From: Odontocerum albicorne
Lineage: Eukaryota; Arthropoda; Insecta; Trichoptera; Odontoceridae
Direction of reading: 5' to 3'
DNA: 64,000 nt
Assembly (NCBI GenBank): GCA_949825065.1
Contig: OX463841.1
Location: forward strand, 18,484,479-18,548,478
In this document: positions 56,481-64,000 of the stretch, piece by piece
Layout: the number at the start of each line of letters is the position of its first letter
Numbering within the stretch: the first letter of the stretch is position 1
Position numbers and translations under genes: made by a program
The notes under the pieces: model-generated
What the model saw: only the letters and a program-made list of their open reading frames with translations
What the model was told of the DNA's origin: nothing
Databases searched by the model: none

Positions 56481-56959
56481 ATCGAGGTATGTTTTCAGAA
56501 ACATATTGTATTGATTATTTTTAAAAACTATTATAAACGTGTTCTTTATTTCTTGTGTGTAACTGACTGTGTAATATTTTATATGAAAAAAAAAACTTTT
56601 GCGGCAGACTTAACTCTTTTTTTAATTCAAACTTTTTAATGGAAACATTTTTAAGGATGAAAAACCAACAAAAAAAGCACGAAAAAAAATGATTTTAATT
56701 TCATTTTAATTTAAACTCGCTAAAAGTTTAAATAATTCAGTATATATAAAATCACAATATTTTGATTAAAAGAAGTTCAAGGATTTTCTTATAATTTATT
56801 TCATGGATTAATTTGTAATTGTTATAGTTGAACTTTAAAGCGTTATCAAGTAAAACCTATAAATTGAATACTTAAATGATTAATTATTTATTTATATTCA
56901 TTGAACAAATAATTTTTTTCTAGTGTTTTTTTAAATATTCTTTTTGATTAAGTTCTATT

Positions 56960-57112
56960 AATTTTAGAAAGTCCGATGAATCAAAGAAGTTTTATGAGAA
57001 GGTGTATATATGGTACATATATAGAAAATGATAAGGATGTGTCGAGATAGAAAGTATGACGCTCTGTCCTCTCTACTCACATCAACAGAGAAACGACGTG
57101 ATGGTATATACT
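56960..57112 (+). mobile_element. RTE-like LINE 3' relic
   Basis: AAAGTATGACGCTCTGTCCT and GTGATGGTATATAC match the ends near 3000 and 27190. Confidence 0.45.
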
Positions 57113-57202
57113 ATACACATGTATTGTGTAATTTTATTTCAAACTTAACATTAAATTATGTTACAACTATAAAGAATAAACTGAATAAAAGCTTTTATTT
57201 AC

Positions 57203-57344
57203 CATGATTTTCATCACCAATTCCATTTCCCATGGTTTCATCAACTATGAAGAGTTCACTATAACTTTGATAACACCACTCACAATAAGATTCACACTTA
57301 TCAGGAGCCGTTCGCAATGGCACACGTAGAGTAACTAAAAGCTT
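57203..57344 (-). CDS. Adenylate kinase-like protein, internal exon (upstream-most in window)
   Basis: The minus strand reads 47 codons plus one base between an acceptor (CTTACAG) and a donor (CATG|GTAAAT). The peptide begins KLLVTLRVPLRTAPDKC, contains a Cys-rich stretch (CESYCEWCYQSY) and ends GNGIGDENH. The last base G joins AG of the next exon to make Glu, so the frame is kept. An in-frame stop lies upstream of the chosen acceptor, and the reading frame continues open for 19 more codons before it, so the exon's 5' edge is less certain than its 3' edge. This part precedes the kinase domain and I recognise no domain in it. Earlier exons must lie to the right of the window. Confidence 0.7.
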
Positions 57345-57349
57345 CTGTA

Positions 57350-58195
57350 AGCTTTGAAAGCGTTCCCCGAAGGCCAAGGTAGCAATGCCGTTTCATACAT
57401 TATGCTATGAATTTAGTATGTGTCGTAATGTCCCTCGTCAATAGCGATTTTGACAGCCAATTATTAAAAGTTTAAGTTGCCGTGTATTTGAAATTGTGCG
57501 TAAAAGCTTGTCCAGAGTCTAATTTCCTAGACCATTATTTGATTATAATATCGAAGACAAAGATCATTATTGTTATAATGTCAAAACAATGTTTTACTCG
57601 TATTTTTTTAGCATAAGATGAATCGATAAGTCATTAAGCGATTAAAAAAGGGCCTCTTTTTATCAATTTGTACATTTTAATTTATTAGTATATTTGTCAA
57701 ATTTATTGAAATTCTATTAGAAATACTAATCAACTCATTTTTAATAATGAATAACAAACAATTGTGTTTTTTTTTCAATCGTTAAAATAATAATTATATG
57801 CCTGTATGTAGAAACATCACGTGGCTAGATATGAAACAACGAATTTCCTCAAATAATTGATTTTCATGTTAAAAAAACTGTGAACATATCCTTCACATTT
57901 TTTTCAAAATGCTGGAAAAAAGCAAAACAATTGCCGAAACTAATACACATCCTTGATTTTTTAAGAGATTTTTTTGTGAATGACAAATAGAGGTTATTTT
58001 GATGTAAAAATTTAAAAAAATGGAATATAGCAAATTTCCGCATTATGTGATTGAAGATGTATGAAAGACATCAAAAAATATCAACCCTAAACGCATAATT
58101 CAACACCATGCTTCGATTATTTATACGTTTGATTAACGCAAAAAATAATTGTAAAATTATCAGGTAACACATGACAAAGCAATTGAAAATATTAA
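57350..58195. other. Unassigned intron sequence
   Basis: No feature recognised beyond the kinase exon edge and TACTCGTA at 57595. Confidence 0.4.
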
Positions 58196-58221
58196 AATCA
58201 GAAAGCTGCTAAATCTAGACT

Positions 58222-58345
58222 ATATCATGTCCTATCATAAAATATTATATCATGTCCCATCCTGAAAGATTACATCATGTCCTATCCTGAAAGATTACAT
58301 CATGTCCCATCCTGAAAGATTATATCATGTCCTATCCTGAAAAAC
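58222..58345. repeat. Short tandem repeat, 25-bp unit, about five copies
   Basis: ATCATGTCCCATCCTGAAAG plus ATTAC, alternating CCC and CCT variants. Confidence 0.9.
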
Positions 58346-58379
58346 ACATTTCCTATATGTTATTAAATTGATCTAAGTT

Positions 58380-58745
58380 CTAATCGAAGTTCTTCATAAA
58401 ATTGGAAAGACCTTTGATGACAATTTGACAAAATAGGGAATAAAAGACATTTGTTAAATGTTTCATATGGTCTCAACAGTTGGAGCGTGACTTCTTCAAG
58501 AGGAAACACTGAACAATATTGAAGCCTTCGAGTTCAAGAAAATCGAACAATAAGGTCCTCTTTATGACGAATATTAAAACACTGCCAAGTCATCAAGAGG
58601 CTACATTCTTAGCAGTCCCATATACTTATGCATTTTTCAACTGATTTTTACAGGATATGAAATGGAATTGCTGAGGATGAGCAATCAATTAAGATAGATG
58701 ATATCAGATATGCTTTGATGATAAAAGTATAATAACAATATGAGA
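58380..58745 (+). mobile_element. RTE-like LINE relic
   Basis: Broken frames recall the LxxxxYGxxxWSxTxx...IEAFEF region; strongly decayed. Confidence 0.4.
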
Positions 58746-59031
58746 TTCCTTAGTTTTTAGTCTGAAGACAGTGTCGGTTATTTTAAACATGCTTTGAACC
58801 ATGGCCGTTTACCAAACCCCGAAAGAAAATATTGCTGAGTTTTGTAAAAAGACATCTAAGGAGGATGATGAATGTCAGGTAGTACGGTACGTGACAAACA
58901 AGACCCTTCATCTTGGGATGTAACAACAGCGTATAACTATTACACCGAAATACGTGTTGAGCGTTGATCAAGAGCTGTGTTGTTTTATCACTCACTAAGG
59001 ACTTAACGAATTGGATCTCATTTTCAAACAT

Positions 59032-59350
59032 TTTTTTTTATTAAACAAAGTAATATATTGTACAAATATTTGTCAAGGCTATACCTATATACACATTTAT
59101 TACTTAACTAATCTTAATTATATGTTATCATCTATGCACTTACTTAATTTTATTTTCCTGCATGACATTTTCCTATATATGATTTCTTAGAAATAATTAA
59201 CACCTACATACTACTTATAACTAGATAACAATTCTTACAACTAATTATTTAGCAAGAACAAGTCCATTCGTTCAGGCTACTTGTATTCCATTACATTCAC
59301 TCAGAACTTGGTCTTCCTAGCTAATACTGTAGGTGGACTAGTCAGGCACG
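59032..59350 (-). mobile_element. Jockey-type LINE family J, 3' end
   Basis: Reverse complement of 33-kb and 63-kb copies, from CCTGACTAGTCCACC to the oligo-A at 59032. Its 3' flank (58945-59031) is shared with the copy at 63310-63712. Confidence 0.75.
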
Positions 59351-59504
59351 TAATATGTTAAGGAGAGTTTCCTCCAAATTCAGAGGATTGAAATATATCC
59401 AGGAATGTGATCGCCAAAAACTTGACCCAGACGCACAAAAAGGAGGATATAATATTTTTTGATTCATATAACATAGTTAAGTTTTAGTTATTAAAAGAAA
59501 AAAA

Positions 59505-59990
59505 TCTCAATAAAAATATTTTTAATGTGATATACCCAAAATGGACGTGGAAAAAGACTGAGAGGAACCAAATAAATGCTGTATAGATGCGTATTTTGAG
59601 ACGAATACATGGGGGGACAATGTATGACGAAATACGGAATGAAGTAGTTAGGATGAATGTAAACTTAAAACTGATGTATTGAGTAAGATGAAGAAGAGCA
59701 CGCTGAGACAGTTTGGGTATGTAGAAGAAATTAATAAGAAAGACTAACAAAACATATATACAGTGCAAATGTGAGTGGAAGGCGTGAGAGAAGAAGACCA
59801 AGGAAATTACGGTTGGATTAAGTGCATAATATTCAGAAAGAAAAAAACGTCGAAAATCAGAGAAATTGTATGAGAAGGTATATGAAAGAGGCTAAAGATA
59901 TGTGCCGAGATAGAAAATTATGGCGTTCTATCCTCTGCCTACACTGACAGAGAAATGGCGAGATATATAAAATTTCTCTTTCGCGCTGTA
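59505..59990 (+). mobile_element. RTE-like LINE C-terminal relic
   Basis: PKWTWKKTERNQ then MRILRRIHGGTMYDEIRNEV, VRMNVNLKL and RGRPRKLRLD-like blocks; 3' end decayed. Confidence 0.55.
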
Positions 59991-60574
59991 AATTAGCTGT
60001 CTTTGAACATGTTTAGAAGGTTTCGTCTGCTAAATGAAGTACATTGAGTGGAAGGCACCGATTCTGATTAAAGTCATTGTTCGCGAAATAAGTTTCACAT
60101 GCTTTTGTACTTGTATTGAAAGTTCTATTAATGTAGATATTAAATATTTCTTTGACATAAAGAACGTTTTCGGTCTGTCTTACAATATATGATACACGTA
60201 TGTGAATCATTTAATTGTATTTTAAAAATTCAAAGAATCGTAATGTTTAAAACGAACAACAAAATGATTTTGAAGAAGAAAAAAATTCTTAGTAATCCTA
60301 ATGAAATTAAGTTCATAATAATGTCTTAGGGTTGTCACTCGAAGATATTGTAAGATGGAAATGAAAATAAGACAATAATGGTAAGGAAAAAAGAACGATG
60401 CAGAGATTTCCTGAATCGGGCAAATCACTCAGAAGATGAGACAGTCCTAATTCTAGGAACATCGTTATCATTATGGAGAAAAAGGGGTTTTTTTAAATTT
60501 GATACAACTATATCATCACGCTGTGTCTCTTGTAGGGTATGTAGAGAGAACAAATCTCCAAATTCTGATATCCA

Positions 60575-61010
60575 TGCACACAACATTCGCCTCCTCCACA
60601 TTTATACATATCATCATGCATAATCTTCCAATATTTATACTTCTCACTTTACCTTCTTTATATTTGGTCCATTTGATCTATCTATGTTTTCCTCTCTCTA
60701 ACTCTAACACGCACACCTTGCACCCTAACTTGTATACTCTTTTTGCGTCAATTATTCTATCCACATGTCCAAACCATTTTAAAACTTATTATTTCATCTT
60801 ACTTAAAATATCCATTTTATTCAACCATTAATTTGTCGTGTCTTCGTTCCCCCTCCTTTCATACATTGACACTCCACATTTTTTCTTAGTGTACGCATCT
60901 CCACAGCATTAATCTTACTTTTATCCTTCTTCTGCTAAATCTAAGTGTTACTTCCAAACGTACCAACTTTATTTCATGCATACTATTATATCATTTCCAT
61001 GGGAGCTTTT
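60575..61010 (-). mobile_element. RTE-like LINE relic
   Basis: CTCCTCCACATTTATACATA, TTGGTCCATTTGATCTATC and ATCCACATGTCCAAACCA parallel the minus-strand copy at 46960. Confidence 0.5.
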
Positions 61011-61049
61011 ACACAATATATACAATATTTACTTTGAATTGGTATTGAA

Positions 61050-61400
61050 TCAAAGCTTTTTTGAATATCTTGCGTGAAGCGAAAGAATGTGAAACGGAGA
61101 TTCGAAGACGAATTGGAATGGTAAAAGTAGCTATGATATGTCTGACAAAGATATGGACAAACTGGTCTATACTAAGAAGTACCAAAATCCGTCTGGTTAA
61201 GTCTCAAGTATTCTCCATAGCAGTGTATGGAGAAGAAACGTGGACGATGAGAAAGATGGAAACAAACATGGTAGATGCCTTCGAGATGGAGTTGGATGCT
61301 CCGTATCCCATGAACCGCAAAGCACACCGACCGTCCCAATATTGAAGAATTGGAGATTACTGAAAGGCTTTTGATAACGTGCTTTTTTAAGATTATAAGT
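61050..61400 (+). mobile_element. RTE-like LINE C-terminal fragment
   Basis: ETEIRRRIGMVKVAMICLTK, IWTNWSILRSTKIRLVKSQV, FSIAVYGEETWT and DAFEMELDAPYPMNRKAHRP. Intact counterpart of the interrupted copy at 48600. Confidence 0.7.
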
Positions 61401-61489
61401 CTGAAATCTTCAAAACCAAAGCGTTTTTTAAAGATTTATCGTGATTTAAAAATAAATATTTTGTTTATATTGGTTATAGTTAAAGCATT

Positions 61490-62290
61490 AACGTTGTGAA
61501 GGTTTAAAGACATTTAAATTTATTTAATCAAACACTGTTTATTCCTCTTTTTTGTAACGGTATAACCCTACCGGTTTCAAGGCTTTCACCTCATCTTCAG
61601 GGGAGCACAAACAAGACTAAATTCTGTTCGCACTGGCACCGATATACACGCTTTGGGGACATTCGAGTTGGGGAAGGCATGGAACGATTTCGGCCAGGAG
61701 CGGATTTTTTTTGGGATATATGTATTTACCAGATGTTCGGATCGATGTACTGACTTAGAAATTTCTATGGCCTCTAATCTGTCCAATTTATTTCCGTTAC
61801 TACTGATATGTAAGAATTTGGCATCATCGATACAAAAAGTATGGTTTTCACGGTGACAATGATTAGCCATTTCAGAATAAATTAAAGGATTTGTTAAGGC
61901 GGATTTGTGTTCACGAAATCTCTTTTCAAAGGATCTTCCTGTCTCTCTTATATAGAAATTTTCACAGTCAGCACATAAAAATTTATACACACCACTGTTG
62001 CTAAGTATTCCATTTTTGCCTTTCCCGTCAAATAAGGGTTTCCGGAGATTAAAATTAGTGTAAAAAGCTGGCTTTATGTGACTTGGAATATTTTTGGTTA
62101 TTTCGTATGACATGTTTTTTTATAAATAGGACTTTGCTCCATTTATATCGGTGCTAGTTCGAACAGAGCTTAGTCTTGGTTGTGCTCCCCTGAAGATGAG
62201 GTGAAAGCCTTGAAACCGGTAGGGTTATACCGTTACAAAAAAGTGGAATAAACAGTCTTTGATAAAATAAATTGCAAAATATTTTTTTCC
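61490..62290 (-). mobile_element. Penelope-like element with GIY-YIG domain and inverted terminal segments
   Basis: Minus-strand frame 62113-61586 (175 codons) encodes NIPSHIKPAFYTNFNLRKPL, SGVYKFLCADCENFYIRETG and RSFEKRFREHKSA, then LDRLEAIEISKS and a short tail: a GIY-YIG nuclease of the Penelope class. The second motif reads YIR rather than YIG, and the later Glu (EAIEI) is present. The 3' segment (61610-61490) recurs on the plus strand at 62160-62290, so the element ends in inverted pseudo-LTR pieces. Each carries a hammerhead-like motif. The reverse-transcriptase domain is absent. Confidence 0.8.
62190..62234 (+). ncRNA. Hammerhead-ribozyme-like core in Penelope-like element
   Basis: CTGAAGA, one T, a stem GAGGT/GCCTT capped by a GAAA tetraloop, GAAAC, then CGGTA...TACCG. 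The same motif stands on the minus strand at 61557-61602, and a decayed one at 10935. One base more than the standard hammerhead lies before stem II, and stem I is not evident. Confidence 0.4.
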
Positions 62291-62980
62291 TTTTTGTAAT
62301 ATTAACAACTTAATACACAAGTTATTGTATTTTTTTACAAATTATATTGAGCTGATATTGTTTTTATCCCTAAAAAGGTGCAATAGCTTATGTTTTTTTA
62401 TGATTTTGAAAGTATAACTCATTTTCACCCAAATATTTCACAAGAAATTTCATAGTTTGCGCTTTGTATGGTAATATTTTTGGAGTTACTACATTTTGAA
62501 AAGATTTCTCAAATAAAGTCGTCTTCAAACCCTTCTTGAAACTAGACATGTAATTAATTTCTCAAATACGTGGACTCGAAGTCTAGTTTATCTAAGTTTT
62601 ATCAAAATACCAAACTACATATGCTCGAGAACGAATAATAATTAGCTCTGAAATATACAAGGAAGATATACTATCGAGAAAAATCATTATTATAAAGTAT
62701 AATTTGAATTCAATATTTTCCAACATTTAATCCAATTAAGGTTTTTAACACGTGAAGATTTAGAATTATTTAGACACTCCAAGAAATCAGCCTAGCAGTT
62801 GCAAGAAGGCTTGCAGTCTAATGATATTTGTGCTCAATAAACCACATTAGTTTTATTTCATAGTTTGTTTTGTCAGACTTTCTTCCCTCCTTCATATATG
62901 GCTTTGCCCAAACTACTTTAAAGGGGTCGTTTCTTTCTAATTTAATACTCCAGTTCTAAGCCACGATCATATTTAATAAT
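62290..62980. other. Unassigned A+T-rich intron sequence
   Basis: No feature recognised. Confidence 0.4.
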
Positions 62981-62984
62981 CAAA

Positions 62985-63180
62985 AGCACATTCCGCAATA
63001 TGTTCTCCATCGACACAGAACGGAGGTTGAGGGTTCGATCCCCGCTGGAATCAAGTTTTTTTTAAAAGGGATTCCAGTCTGGTTTTCACTTAGGGCCCAT
63101 TAAAAACTACTTTCTGGTTGGTTGGAAGAGATTGTCACATGGCAATAAACTCGCCAGGTTAAATAAAAAAATAAAATAAA
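62985..63180 (+). mobile_element. tRNA-derived SINE, family S2
   Basis: tRNA-like head with B box GGGTTCGATCCCC (63031-63043), then GGGATTCCAGTCTGG and the tail GGTTGGTTGGAAGAGATTGT and GGCAATAAACTCGCCAGG, ending in AAATAAAATAAA repeats. Confidence 0.7.
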
Positions 63181-63309
63181 TAAAATAAACTTCACAAAAA
63201 ACTGTATGCGCATTTCTAACAGGGCATTGTTTTAAATTTAATAATAAATGTTCAAATTTTAAATTAAACTTAGTAAAAAAACATGTAAAAGTTTTTGAGA
63301 GTGTAAGGC

Positions 63310-63712
63310 TTAAAACTAAATCCGACCTACCCTTCCGTTATAAGCACAAGCTCCCGAAGCATTATCTGTTGCTTGACTATTCCACCTACAGTATTAGCTG
63401 GGACTACCAATGTCTCAGTGAATGTGATGGAATACAAGTATCCTGAACGAGTGGACTTGTTTTTGCTAAATAATTAGTTGTAATAATTGTTATCTAGTTA
63501 TAAGTAGTATGTAGGTGTTAATTATTTCTAAGATCTCATATATTAAGATTGAAAAAATAAAATAAAATGATATGATATGTAGGAAAATAAGATTAAGTAA
63601 ATTCATAAATTAAAACATATAATTAAGATTAGTTAAGTAATAAATGTGTATATAGGTATAGCCTTGACAAATGTTTGTACAATATGTTACTTTGTTTAAT
63701 AAAAAAAAAATA
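63310..63712 (+). mobile_element. Jockey-type LINE family J, 3' end
   Basis: Starts at ACTAAATCCGACCTACCC and follows the other copies to the oligo-A. The next ~95 bp (63713-63810) also match the flank of the 59032 copy. Confidence 0.75.
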
Positions 63713-64000
63713 TTTGAAAATGAGATCCAATTCGTTAAGTCCTTAGTGAGTGATAAAACAACACAGCTCTTGATCAACACTCAACACGTATTTCGTTGTA
63801 ATAGTTAACATCATAAGGGTTGACGAGGAATAAGAAAATAACTATAACTCATTTTTAAGAACTTTGCAGTTGAATAATTGTCCAATGCCATCGTAGCCAA
63901 AGATGGTATAAGGTGATCGTCAGTGGCAGGGGGACAGACATGACACATACTTGTAAATAAAAGAAGAATAATCGAAGAGTCTACGAGTAGAGATAACCGA

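Noticed and set aside
57203..57401. Extending the first kinase exon upstream to the in-frame stop (NGIATLAFGERFQSLQ)
   Set aside because: No AG acceptor lies between the stop and that segment, whereas CTTACAG just before KLLVTL is a fair acceptor.

Overview
The window looks like a piece of an arthropod, probably insect, nuclear genome. It is roughly two-thirds A+T and has spliced coding exons separated by very long introns. It has almost no intact open reading frames and is dense with eroded transposable elements: LINEs, Penelope-like elements, tRNA-derived SINEs, mariner/Tc1, pogo/Tigger, hAT, Harbinger-like and piggyBac-like elements. Nothing bacterial is present. Species and order cannot be told from the sequence alone.

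One host gene can be read with confidence. It lies on the minus strand and crosses the whole window. Five internal exons (57344-57203, 55120-54914, 52639-52529, 40945-40803, 5238-5056) join in frame with consensus GT/AG sites to give 262 codons of an adenylate-kinase-family protein. The order is an N-terminal stretch, an Ala/Gly-rich linker, the P-loop exon, the NMP-binding region and the C-terminal helices. First and last exons lie beyond both edges. Introns inside the window are about 2.1, 2.3, 11.6 and 35.6 kb. A possible short terminal exon of another gene, on the plus strand, sits at 4649-4724.

The introns hold the rest. Left part (1-13 kb): a CR1-like LINE tail, L2-like LINE tails, RTE-like LINE fragments, a tRNA-derived SINE, a Harbinger-like MITE and a mariner relic. 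13-21 kb: a Tigger derivative with an intact transposase C-terminus, an inverted pair of Tc1/mariner elements, a foldback mariner, and a Penelope-like element between inverted repeats. 21-33 kb: LINE tails, hAT MITEs (one with a perfect 8-bp target duplication) and a 42-bp minisatellite. 33-46 kb: a pogo-like element carrying a nested mariner, a 50-bp satellite with a 250-bp higher-order repeat, a mariner with CGAG ends, several minisatellites, and a second foldback mariner abutting a piggyBac-like MITE. 46-64 kb: a hAT relic, an RTE LINE interrupted by a piggyBac-like MITE whose empty site can be reconstructed, LINE and SINE tails, a 200-base assembly gap, and a second Penelope-like element.

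The observation I would follow first is the 8-mer TACTCGTA/TACGAGTA. It occurs 18 times by eye. In three or four cases comparison with a paralogous repeat or a protein family shows a clean 6-bp insertion (CTCG plus a duplicated TA). That is the excision scar known for Minos-type Tc1 elements, and it suggests a burst of cut-and-paste activity that left scars but no recognisable element here.
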